NCBI RefSeq assembly: GCF_026167665.1
Contig: NZ_CP098740.1
Location: 5,766,001-5,830,000 of the forward strand
Length of the DNA: 64,000 bases
Direction of reading: 5' to 3'
Origin: Streptomyces drozdowiczii
Lineage (GTDB): Bacteria > Actinomycetota > Actinomycetes > Streptomycetales > Streptomycetaceae
Below are positions 33,931-42,042 of the stretch, in pieces. A model generated the notes under the pieces. That model was not told the origin of the DNA and did no database searches. It saw only the letters and a list, made by a program, of their open reading frames with translations. Position 1 is the stretch's first letter. Each line of letters opens with the position of its first letter. A program made the translations under genes and the position numbers.

Positions 33931-34002
33931 GGGCGATTAGCTCAGTGGGAGAGCGCTTCGTTCACACCGAAGAGGTCACTGGTTCGAACCCAGTATCGCC
34001 CA
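33931..34002 (+). tRNA. tRNA-Val(CAC), copy 2
   Basis: 72 nt, identical to the tRNA at 30769-30840, including anticodon CAC and discriminator A. Confidence 0.95.
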
Positions 34003-34008
34003 CCCCGG

Positions 34009-34047
34009 AGAGGCCGGTCCGTCAGCACCACCGACGGACCGGCCTCT
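34009..34047. terminator. Terminator after tRNA-Val copy 2
   Basis: A perfect 15-bp stem (34009-34023 with 34033-34047), loop 9 nt. It also faces the convergent exonuclease gene ending at 34071. Confidence 0.85.
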
Positions 34048-34070
34048 GCATGTCCGACCGCTTCCGCCCC

Positions 34071-34796
34071 TCACGCGGCGGTGCGCAGCTCCGGGCGCAG
34101 CGGCCAGGCCGGGTCCACCGTCTCCGGCGTCCCGCTCCGCGCGAACCACGCCTGGAGCCCCCGCGCCTGGGCGGCGTGCCACACCGCCTGGAGCGTGTGC
34201 AGCTCCGCCGGGGTCAGCCGTTCGAGCCGCGCCGAGAAGCGCCGCCCCACCGCCCGGACCAGCTCCAGCGAGGCCGCCGCGTCCGCCGCCGCGTCGTGCG
34301 CCCCGTCCAGCAGCACGCCGTACAGCTCGCACAGGTCCGTGAGCGTGCGCCGGCCCTTGCGGTAGCGGTCCAGGTGCTTGTCCAGCACCCGGGGGTCCAG
34401 CACGCACAGCGCCGAGCGCTCCAGGTACGCCCCCAGCGACGACGCCCGGTGCCGCTTCAACTCCCGGTCCAGCAGCGTCAGATCGAACGGCGCGTTCATC
34501 ACGACGAGCGGCCGCCCCGCCGCGCACTGCTCGGCCAGCGCCCGCGCCATCTCCTCCACCGCCGGCGCCGGCCAGCGGCCGTTGCGCTGGAGGTGGTCGT
34601 CGGTCAGCCCATGGATCTCCGTCGCCCCCGGGGGGACCGGCACCCCCGGATTCACCAGCCAGCGGGTGACGCGCACCGGGCCGTCCGCCCGGTCCTGGAT
34701 CACCAGGGCGGCCGAGACGATCCGGTCCTCCTCGACGTCCACACCCGTCGTCTCCGTGTCGAAAGCGGCCAGCGGCCCTTCGTACCAATGAGTCAT
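34071..34796 (-). CDS. 3'-5' exonuclease (DnaQ/epsilon-like)
   Basis: A 241-residue DEDD exonuclease like the proofreading subunit of DNA polymerase III. Exo I is AAFDTETTGVD (Asp, Glu), Exo II is MNAPFDLTLLDRE, and Exo III is GAHDAAADAAAS with the His and Asp of DEDDh. The ATG at 34796 has CGAGGAG about 8 nt upstream on the minus strand. It stands alone, so whether it works in proofreading or in RNA turnover is not clear from context. Confidence 0.92.
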   Translation of the reverse strand: MTHWYEGPLAAFDTETTGVDVEEDRIVSAALVIQDRADGPVRVTRWLVNPGVPVPPGATEIHGLTDDHLQRNGRWPAPAVEEMARALAEQCAAGRPLVVMNAPFDLTLLDRELKRHRASSLGAYLERSALCVLDPRVLDKHLDRYRKGRRTLTDLCELYGVLLDGAHDAAADAAASLELVRAVGRRFSARLERLTPAELHTLQAVWHAAQARGLQAWFARSGTPETVDPAWPLRPELRTAA

Positions 34797-34996
34797 CCCC
34801 GAACTCCTCGCGCACGCACGGCAGATGGCGGGATTGCTCCGCCCGGTTCGGTGATACCCGCACCCTTTGCCTGATACGCCGTTTGCGCACGGTCCCGTGC
34901 GGTGACAACACAAGTACCGGCAGCGGAAGTTGACCGCCCGGCACTTCGCATCCCCCTCTCATCCCCATCGGTACGGCCCGGAAGGCTTACGGAGCC

Positions 34997-35563
34997 ATGG
35001 CGCTCGCGCAGCCCGAACCGAGCGGGCTGCTGCCCCAGCGGACCGCACCGCTGCGCGGCGGACTCGCCACCACCGCCTGCATGGAGACCCTCCAGGTGGG
35101 CTACCTCCACGCCGTCGCCGCGGCGGCGGGCTGCTCGCTGTCGCAGCCCTTCCCCGACAACGGCATCGACTGGCACGTCAGCCACGGTTCCCCCGGCCAT
35201 CTCGTGGACGACGAGGTGACCATCAAGGTCCAGCTGAAGTGCACCTACCAGATACCGGCCCGGCCGCCCGGCCCGACCTTCGCCTTCACGCTGGACAACG
35301 CCCACCTGGTGAAGCTCGCCCGGACGCCCGTCTCGGTGCACAAGATCCTGGTCGTGATGCTCGTGCCGCGCAGCCAGGACGACTGGCTGCGGGCCGGCCC
35401 GGACAGCCTCGACCTGCGGCACTGCTGTTACTGGACCAACCTGGCCGGCCACCCCGTGACCGGCCGCCACCGGACCACCGTGCGGCTCCTGACCTCGCGC
35501 GTCTTCGACGACCGTGCGCTCTGCGAGATCATGACCCGCGTCGGGGCGGGAGGGAGACCCTGA
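34997..35563 (+). CDS. DUF4365 domain protein (PD-(D/E)XK nuclease-like)
   Basis: A 188-residue DUF4365 protein. This family belongs to the PD-(D/E)XK nuclease-like fold. The putative active site can be traced: GIDWHVSHG (Asp), then DDEVTIKVQLKCT, where QLK takes the place of the E-x-K core. The N-terminus LPQRTAPLRGGLATTACMET leads in. ACGGAG lies just before the ATG. Its stop overlaps the ATG of the next gene by 1 nt, so the two form an operon. Nuclease activity is inferred from the fold; the process is unknown. Confidence 0.82.
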   Translation: MALAQPEPSGLLPQRTAPLRGGLATTACMETLQVGYLHAVAAAAGCSLSQPFPDNGIDWHVSHGSPGHLVDDEVTIKVQLKCTYQIPARPPGPTFAFTLDNAHLVKLARTPVSVHKILVVMLVPRSQDDWLRAGPDSLDLRHCCYWTNLAGHPVTGRHRTTVRLLTSRVFDDRALCEIMTRVGAGGRP

Positions 35564-36750
35564 TGCACGAGTCCGTACGCACCCGCGGCGAGGCCGCCCC
35601 GCCCTCCTGGGGCCTGCCCGACCCCGCCCGCGTCGACCCCGCCGTCCTCGGCGCCCTGCTCACCCGGCACGGCTGGCGGCGGCGCGGCCCGGGCACCGGC
35701 CCCTACAGCCGCTGGACCCCGCCCGGCTCCACCGCCAGCCTCCTCGTACCCCGCACCAGGACCTTCCCCGACAGCGAGGACCTGCTGACCGAGGCCCTGA
35801 CCGCGCTCGCCCGCAGCGCCGAGCCCTCCGCCCGGGAGATCCTGGTCGCCCTCACCGTCCCCAGCGACGAGATCCGCTGGCACCGAGGGGTCCCCGAACC
35901 CGCCGCCGGGGCCGCCGACTGGCTCGGCGCGGAGCAGCTGCACGGCGCCGCCCGCCAGATCCTGCTGGCCGGTGCGCTCGCCGTCCGGGGCCCGGCCGGC
36001 TACCACGGCGCCCGCCGCCGCAGCCGCGCCCTCGCCGCCCTCGGCCCCGTCCTGACCGGCCCAGGACCCGGCGGCCGGTCACTCACCGCCTTCGTTCCCG
36101 TCGACCCGGGCCGCCCCGTCGCCGTCCGGCTCCACCACGCCCTGCACGCCACCCGCGAGGCGGTGGACTACCAGCGGGCCACCGGCGGCATGGAAGCCTT
36201 CGACAACGCCGTCGCTGCGGGCGTCAGCCGCGAGCTGACGGAGGCCGTCGTCGCCCTCGTCCGGGGCTCCGAGGGCGCCGCGATCGCGCTGGACTGGGCG
36301 CCCGCCGCCGGAACGCCCGCCGGCTGCCCAGCACGCCCCGAGCCCGTCGAGTTCTCCCCGGGCGACCTGCCCGCGCTGCGCCGGGCCGGGGCGCGCTACC
36401 TGCGCGACGAGCCCGCCGTCACGGTACGGATCACCGGGGCCGTCGTCCGGCTGCGGCGGTCCGGGCCGCGCGGAGCCGGGATCGTACGGCTGCGGGTGCT
36501 GGCCGGGGCCGAGGTGCCGCACGTCCGGATCGAGCTGGACGAGGAGGCGTACCGGATCGCGGGCCAGGCCCACCTGGTCGGGCTGCCGGTCCGGGTGGAG
36601 GGACGGCTGGAGAGCCGGGGCGGCTTCCGGCGGCTGACCGGGGCCTCGCAGGTCGTCCCCGTACAGGTGGACGACGAGGAGCGGGACCGGCTGATGAAGT
36701 CGCTCCAGGAGAACGTGGACTTCTTCGAGGAGGCGTGCACGGGGGAGTAG
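35563..36750 (+). CDS. Conserved hypothetical protein coupled to DUF4365
   Basis: A 395-residue soluble protein that I cannot assign to a family. It has a first part up to about residue 170 with [19 protein letters not shown], a middle alpha-rich part ([16 protein letters not shown]) and a last 90 residues that look like a beta-barrel domain ([15 protein letters not shown] to [14 protein letters not shown]). The ATG overlaps the DUF4365 stop (TGATG) and has GGGAGA 7 nt upstream. Tight coupling suggests a two-protein system with the nuclease-like partner. Confidence 0.78.
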   Translation: MHESVRTRGEAAPPSWGLPDPARVDPAVLGALLTRHGWRRRGPGTGPYSRWTPPGSTASLLVPRTRTFPDSEDLLTEALTALARSAEPSAREILVALTVPSDEIRWHRGVPEPAAGAADWLGAEQLHGAARQILLAGALAVRGPAGYHGARRRSRALAALGPVLTGPGPGGRSLTAFVPVDPGRPVAVRLHHALHATREAVDYQRATGGMEAFDNAVAAGVSRELTEAVVALVRGSEGAAIALDWAPAAGTPAGCPARPEPVEFSPGDLPALRRAGARYLRDEPAVTVRITGAVVRLRRSGPRGAGIVRLRVLAGAEVPHVRIELDEEAYRIAGQAHLVGLPVRVEGRLESRGGFRRLTGASQVVPVQVDDEERDRLMKSLQENVDFFEEACTGE

Positions 36751-36841
36751 GGCCTTTCGCAATGGGGGCCCCGGGCTCGGTACGATTCCTAGTGCACTTG
36801 CAATAGAAACGCGGGTGCATCCCCTGAGTCAGGAGAGACCG

Positions 36842-38818
36842 GTGTCAGATGTCCGTGTGACCATCCAACGCGATTCCGAGCGGGAAGAGCGCGTGGTGAC
36901 GACGGGCACTACGGCTGCCGAGCTCTTCCCCGGTGAGCGCACCATCGTCGCGGCCCGCGTCGGCGGCGAGCTGAAGGACCTCGCGTACGAGCTCCAGGAC
37001 GGCGAGACCGTCGAGCCCGTGGAGATCTCCTCCGAGGACGGCCTCAACATCCTGCGCCACTCCACCGCGCACGTCATGGCCCAGGCCGTGCAGGAGCTGC
37101 ACCCCGAGGCCAAGCTCGGCATCGGCCCGCCGGTCAAGGACGGCTTCTACTACGACTTCGACGTCGAGAAGCCGTTCACGCCCGAGGACCTCAAGGCCAT
37201 CGAGAAGAAGATGCAGGAGATCCAGAAGCGGGGCCAGCGGTTCTCCCGCCGGGTCGTGACGGACGAGGCCGCCCGCGAGGAGCTGGCCGACGAGCCGTAC
37301 AAGCTGGAGCTCATCGGCATCAAGGGCTCCGCCTCCTCGGACGACGGCGCGGACGTCGAGGTGGGCGGCGGCGAGCTGACCATCTACGACAACCTCGACC
37401 CGAAGACCGGCGAGCTGTGCTGGAAGGACCTCTGCCGGGGCCCGCACCTGCCGACCACCCGGTTCATCCCGGCCTTCAAGCTGATGCGGAACGCCGCCGC
37501 GTACTGGCGGGGCAGCGAGAAGAACCCGATGCTCCAGCGCATCTACGGCACCGCCTGGCCGACCAAGGACGAGCTGAAGGCGCACCTGGAGTTCCTGGAG
37601 GAGGCCGCCAAGCGCGACCACCGCAAGCTCGGCAACGAGCTGGACCTCTTCTCCTTCCCGGACGAGATCGGCCCCGGCCTCGCCGTCTTCCACCCCAAGG
37701 GCGGCGTCATCCGCCGGGCCATGGAGGACTACTCGCGCCGCCGGCACGAGGAGGAGGGCTACGAGTTCGTCTACTCGCCGCACGCCACCAAGGGCAAGCT
37801 CTTCGAGAAGTCCGGCCACCTGGACTGGTACGCCGACGGCATGTACCCGCCCATGCAGCTCGACGACGGGGTGGACTACTACCTCAAGCCGATGAACTGC
37901 CCGATGCACAACCTGATCTTCGACGCGCGCGGCCGTTCGTACCGTGAACTGCCCCTGCGCCTCTTCGAGTTCGGCACGGTGTACCGGTACGAGAAGTCGG
38001 GCGTCGTGCACGGCCTGACCCGCTCGCGCGGCTTCACGCAGGACGACGCGCACATCTACTGCACCCGTGAGCAGATGGCGGAGGAGCTGGACCGGACCCT
38101 CACCTTCGTCCTGAACCTGCTCCGCGACTACGGGCTCACCGACTTCTACCTGGAGCTGTCCACCAAGGACCCGGAGAAGTACGTCGGCTCCGACGAGACC
38201 TGGGAAGAGGCCACCGAGACCCTGCGCCAGGTCGCCGAGAAGCAGGGCCTGCCCCTGGTCCCGGACCCGGGCGGGGCCGCGTTCTACGGCCCGAAGATCT
38301 CGGTGCAGTGCAAGGACGCCATCGGCCGGACCTGGCAGATGTCGACCATTCAGCTCGACTTCAACCTGCCGGAGCGGTTCGACCTGGAGTACACGGGTCC
38401 GGACGGCTCCAAGCAGCGCCCGGTCATGATCCACCGTGCCCTGTTCGGCTCCATCGAGCGCTTCTTCGCGGTGCTCCTGGAGCACTACGCGGGCGCGTTC
38501 CCGGTCTGGCTGGCCCCGGTCCAGGCGGTCGGCATCCCGATCGGCGACACCCACATCCCGTACCTCCAGGAGTTCGCGGCCAAGGCCCGCAAGCAGGGGC
38601 TGCGGGTGGACGTGGACGCCTCCTCGGACCGCATGCAGAAGAAGATCAGGAACCAGCAGCGGAACAAGGTCCCGTTCATGATCATCGCGGGTGATGAGGA
38701 CATGGCCAACGGTGCCGTCTCCTTCCGTTACCGCGACGGTTCGCAGGAGAACGGCATCCCGGTCGACGAGGCCATCGCCAAGATCGCCAAGGCCGTCGAG
38801 GACCGCGTCCAGGTCTGA
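36842..38818 (+). CDS. thrS: Threonyl-tRNA synthetase
   Basis: A 658-residue class II synthetase charging tRNA-Thr. Domains in order: TGS (residues about 1-62), editing domain ([14 protein letters not shown] with the HxxxH zinc/editing site, about 75-230), catalytic core with motif 2 ([20 protein letters not shown]) and motif 3 ([15 protein letters not shown]), and C-terminal anticodon-binding domain. The GTG start is chosen by AGGAGAG 5 nt upstream and by the conserved N-terminus [12 protein letters not shown]. It is followed by a terminator shared with the convergent channel gene. Confidence 0.98.
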   Translation: MSDVRVTIQRDSEREERVVTTGTTAAELFPGERTIVAARVGGELKDLAYELQDGETVEPVEISSEDGLNILRHSTAHVMAQAVQELHPEAKLGIGPPVKDGFYYDFDVEKPFTPEDLKAIEKKMQEIQKRGQRFSRRVVTDEAAREELADEPYKLELIGIKGSASSDDGADVEVGGGELTIYDNLDPKTGELCWKDLCRGPHLPTTRFIPAFKLMRNAAAYWRGSEKNPMLQRIYGTAWPTKDELKAHLEFLEEAAKRDHRKLGNELDLFSFPDEIGPGLAVFHPKGGVIRRAMEDYSRRRHEEEGYEFVYSPHATKGKLFEKSGHLDWYADGMYPPMQLDDGVDYYLKPMNCPMHNLIFDARGRSYRELPLRLFEFGTVYRYEKSGVVHGLTRSRGFTQDDAHIYCTREQMAEELDRTLTFVLNLLRDYGLTDFYLELSTKDPEKYVGSDETWEEATETLRQVAEKQGLPLVPDPGGAAFYGPKISVQCKDAIGRTWQMSTIQLDFNLPERFDLEYTGPDGSKQRPVMIHRALFGSIERFFAVLLEHYAGAFPVWLAPVQAVGIPIGDTHIPYLQEFAAKARKQGLRVDVDASSDRMQKKIRNQQRNKVPFMIIAGDEDMANGAVSFRYRDGSQENGIPVDEAIAKIAKAVEDRVQV

Positions 38819-38830
38819 CCCGAGCCTTTC

Positions 38831-38873
38831 CAGGAGCCCCCGGCCCGAGCTACCCGCTCGCCGGGGGCTCCTG
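38831..38873. terminator. Convergent terminator overlapping the K+ channel gene end
   Basis: A perfect 14-bp stem CAGGAGCCCCCGGC with its complement (38831-38844 and 38860-38873). The channel stop codon (38850-38852) lies in the loop and the right arm is channel coding sequence. Confidence 0.75.
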
Positions 38874-39527
38874 CTCGTCCTGCCTCCGGAACACCTGGAT
38901 CAGCCACGACGAGAACGCGCCCGTCACCGCCCCCAGCAGCGCCAGGCCGCACGCCATCAGGCCCGCCGCGATGATCCGGCCGCCCGCCGTCACCGGCACG
39001 GCGTCCCCGTAACCCACCGTCGTCAGCGTCTCGCACGCCCACCAGACCGCGTCCCCGAACGTGCGGATCGAGGCGCCCGGGGCGTCGTGCTCCCAGTGGT
39101 ACACGCTGAGGGCCGCCGAGACGCCGAGGAGCACGGCGGTCAGGCCGGCGTACGAGATCACCCGCGCGTACAGGCCGAGGCGCGGGCGGTCCCGCTTCTC
39201 CTGGACCGCCGTGTAGACCTGCACCATGCGCAGCGGGCGCAGCAGCGGCAGCACCAGGACGAGGGTGTCGAGCCAGTGCACCCGGACGAAGCGGGGGCCG
39301 AGGCCGCTGAGCCGGAGGCGTACCGCGTAGTCCAGGACGAAGAGCAGCCAGGTCGCGCCGACGAGGGCGAGGGAGATGTCGTGCCAGGGCTGCGCGTCGT
39401 ACGGGGCGAGGACGCGGAACGCGTAGCCGGCGAGGAAGACCAGGGAGGCGGCGAGGAGCGGGACCTCCGTGCGCCGCTCCCAGCGGGTGAGGGCGGGAGG
39501 GGGCGGGGCCGGGGTGCGCGCGCTCAT
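38850..39527 (-). CDS. Voltage-gated-like potassium channel family protein
   Basis: A 225-residue ion channel. About five to six membrane helices are visible, and the pore loop carries the K+ selectivity filter TVGYGD (about residue 177) in CETLTTVGYGDAVPVTAGG. An Arg-bearing segment (LRPLRMVQVYTAVQ) may be a reduced voltage sensor. The ATG at 39527 starts MSARTPAPPPPALTRW. There is no cytoplasmic RCK domain. It is convergent with thrS and divergent from the HIT gene. Confidence 0.9.
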   Translation of the reverse strand: MSARTPAPPPPALTRWERRTEVPLLAASLVFLAGYAFRVLAPYDAQPWHDISLALVGATWLLFVLDYAVRLRLSGLGPRFVRVHWLDTLVLVLPLLRPLRMVQVYTAVQEKRDRPRLGLYARVISYAGLTAVLLGVSAALSVYHWEHDAPGASIRTFGDAVWWACETLTTVGYGDAVPVTAGGRIIAAGLMACGLALLGAVTGAFSSWLIQVFRRQDEQEPPASG

Positions 39528-39605
39528 CGGCCCAGCATCGCGGTGCGTGTACGGGATCAGCCCCGGCGACACGCTCCGCACAGGTGAAGCAATATGCTGG
39601 CCGGC

Positions 39606-40154
39606 ATGACGAGTGAGCCGGAGCAGCAGATCGGAGTGGGGACGCCCGACGCGTTCCAGCGCCTGTGGACGCCCCACCGGATGGCGTACATCCAGGGCGA
39701 GAACAAGCCGACCGGCCCGGAGGCGGGGGACGGCTGTCCGTTCTGCGGGATTCCGGAGAAGTCGGACGAGGACGGGCTCGTCGTCGCGCGCGGTGCGCAG
39801 GTGTACGCCGTGCTGAATCTGTACCCGTACAACGGGGGGCACCTGATGGTGGTGCCGTACCGGCATGTCGCGGACTACACGGAGCTGGACGGTCCGGAGA
39901 CGGCGGAGCTGGCCGATTTCACGAAGCGGGCGATGCGCGCGCTGCGGGCGGCCTCGGGTGCGCACGGTTTCAACATCGGGATGAACCAGGGTGCGGTGGC
40001 GGGGGCGGGCATCGCCGCGCATCTGCACCAGCATCTGGTGCCCCGGTGGGGTGGGGACGCCAACTTCATGCCGGTGGTGGGGCACACCCGGGTGCTGCCG
40101 CAGCTGCTGGCGGACACCCGGAAGATGCTGGCGGACGCCTGGCCGGCCGCTTGA
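39606..40154 (+). CDS. HIT-family nucleotide hydrolase / Ap4A phosphorylase-like
   Basis: A 182-residue histidine-triad protein. The triad is HLHQHLVPRW (about residues 137-146), and CPFCGIP near residue 41 supplies a Cys pair that may bind zinc. Actinobacterial relatives phosphorolyse or hydrolyse diadenosine tetraphosphate. The ATG at 39606 (MTSEPEQQIG) is preferred, but ATG 39594 is also in frame, and neither has a strong ribosome binding site. In related genomes this gene precedes pgsA; here two minus-strand genes intervene. Confidence 0.9.
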   Translation: MTSEPEQQIGVGTPDAFQRLWTPHRMAYIQGENKPTGPEAGDGCPFCGIPEKSDEDGLVVARGAQVYAVLNLYPYNGGHLMVVPYRHVADYTELDGPETAELADFTKRAMRALRAASGAHGFNIGMNQGAVAGAGIAAHLHQHLVPRWGGDANFMPVVGHTRVLPQLLADTRKMLADAWPAA

Positions 40155-40232
40155 TCTTTCCTTGCTTCCTGCTCGCCGTGCGGGGCGCTCCGGATTCCTT
40201 CCGGGGCGCCCCGTTCGCGTACCCGGGCCTCG

Positions 40233-41888
40233 TTACGCGTCGTAGAGGTCGGCCTTGCCGGGGGTGGGCTGCTGGACGAGGCCGCTGAGGACCGAGGAGC
40301 GGCTGTTGAAGCGCTCGGTGTCCACGCCGTGCTCCTCCAGGACCTTGATGGCGGCGTTGTGCACGACGCGCAGGACGGGGGTCGCGGCGCGCATGGCGTC
40401 GTCGGCCATGAAGCGGTGGCGCCAGGGCTTCTCGGCCCAGGCGTGGCGGAGGCCGAAGGGTTCGGGCAGGGCGATCTTGCCGCCGAGGTGGTCCAGGAGC
40501 GGCGGATACCAGGTGAAGGGGGCGCGCAGGGCGAGGCGGGTGACCTCGTGGGCGTCGACCAGGGAGAGGGTGATGTCGCGGGTCTCCCAGAACCGGACGG
40601 TCTTGTTGACGGTCCGGGTCTTCGCGGCGGGCTTGGAGGTGAAGAGGGAGTGGACGGGGCCGAGGGCGTGTCCGGTGACCTCGATGCGCAGGGTCTCGTA
40701 GAGGACGGTGACGGTGATCATCATGGTGATGACGAGCTGGCCGTCCCAGAGGGTGAACTGCACGCCGAGGTAGTGCCGGTTGCCGCCGCCGAACTGCTGG
40801 TGGTTGCAGATCCGCTGTATCTCGTGGGGCTTGATCTGGTAGGTGGCGACGTCCTCGCCCTGGGGGCGGGTGACGGCGTCGGCGTTCTCGCCGATGGGGG
40901 TCACGATCCAGTGGTTGACGGACGGGGTGGGGAATCCGCCGGTGTTCAGCGGGCCGCGTTCCAGCAGTTTGAGCTGGTCGTGGATGACGCGGATGACGTC
41001 CCAGCTGCGGAACTGGTGGATCTCCTTGCCGGGCTCCTTGGGGACGAGGTCCTCGGCGAGGTGCCAGCTGCCCCAGCGGGTGCCCATGCCGAGGATGCCC
41101 TTGGGGCCCGCGTAGAAGACGGAGTTGGACTGCTGCTCGGCGGAGAGCTTCTCCAGGCCCTGGCGCAGGGCCTCGCGGGCGGTCTCGCTGGGGTTCTTCG
41201 GGACCGTCTCGGGGATCTTGGCGGTGACCCCGCCGCCGGAGAGCAGGCCCTCCCAGCGGGCGCGCATGTCCTGGGCGGACTTCTCCGCGATCCGTTTGGC
41301 GATGTACCAGCCGATGACCGGGGCGACGAACATCGCGCGCAGGTAGAGGCCGAGGAGCCCGGTCAGCGGCAGTCGGATCATCAGGAAGACGATGCCGATG
41401 CCGACGAGGGGCAGCAGGCTGTTGCCGAGGATGGTGAGGAGCCGGTCCTTGGTCTTGGCGAAGCTGTCGCGCAGCCAGAAGACGATGACCCACAGCAGCA
41501 TGCCGGGCAGGAACAGGAAGCCGAACAGCACGGTGACGGCGGTGAGCCGGGTGTCCCGTGCCTTGCGGAGGCTGTTGGCGGAGAGGCAGTGCTCGACCAC
41601 GGTCTGCGGGTCGGTGCCGAAGGACTGGATGAGGTCCTTGCGGGCGCCGCCGAGCATGCGCTCCTGTACGGCGCGGGCGAACGCCTCGCCGAGGTTCGGC
41701 TTGAAGTAGTCGGAGCGGCCCTTCTTCACATCGGACTTGTGCCACTCGCTGTTGGCTTTGAGGATCTCCTCCACCGGGCTGTCGCGGTACGCCGCGGAGG
41801 CGAGGGCGTTGGTCGCCACCGCCGCGCCTCCCGAACCCTGGAGCGGAATCTGCGCTCCGGGTGAGAAATCGAATCCGTTGCTGGCCAC
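40233..41888 (-). CDS. Conserved membrane protein of unknown function, 551 residues
   Basis: A 551-residue protein without a family I recognise. Residues 1-110 are soluble; helices lie near residues 114-138 (VTVLFGFLFLPGMLLWVIVF) and 150-190 (SLLPLVGIGIVFLMIRL and LYLRAMFVAPVIGWYI). The remaining 350 residues are cytoplasmic or external, with a weak hydrophobic patch LVITMMITVTVLYE. It is conspicuously free of motifs of known enzymes. The GTG at 41888 (VASNGFDFSPGAQIPL) has GGGGG about 6 nt upstream; a GTG at 41900 is the alternative. Confidence 0.75.
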   Translation of the reverse strand: MASNGFDFSPGAQIPLQGSGGAAVATNALASAAYRDSPVEEILKANSEWHKSDVKKGRSDYFKPNLGEAFARAVQERMLGGARKDLIQSFGTDPQTVVEHCLSANSLRKARDTRLTAVTVLFGFLFLPGMLLWVIVFWLRDSFAKTKDRLLTILGNSLLPLVGIGIVFLMIRLPLTGLLGLYLRAMFVAPVIGWYIAKRIAEKSAQDMRARWEGLLSGGGVTAKIPETVPKNPSETAREALRQGLEKLSAEQQSNSVFYAGPKGILGMGTRWGSWHLAEDLVPKEPGKEIHQFRSWDVIRVIHDQLKLLERGPLNTGGFPTPSVNHWIVTPIGENADAVTRPQGEDVATYQIKPHEIQRICNHQQFGGGNRHYLGVQFTLWDGQLVITMMITVTVLYETLRIEVTGHALGPVHSLFTSKPAAKTRTVNKTVRFWETRDITLSLVDAHEVTRLALRAPFTWYPPLLDHLGGKIALPEPFGLRHAWAEKPWRHRFMADDAMRAATPVLRVVHNAAIKVLEEHGVDTERFNSRSSVLSGLVQQPTPGKADLYDA

Positions 41889-42042
41889 TGTCGCCCCCAC
41901 TCGCCACCGAGGAACCGCTCCTGCGGCTGTTTCCCAACTGCCGTGCCCGGCACACTTTCTGAGCTGGGGTCTCAGCGTATCGTCCGGATACGTCCGCCGT
42001 CCGGCCCTGTGGACAACGTTCGGGGGAGCGGGTGCTTTCGCG

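Noticed and set aside
30769..34002. Integrated element between tRNA-Val genes
   Set aside because: Both tRNAs are complete, and no integrase, excisionase or base-composition change is present between them.
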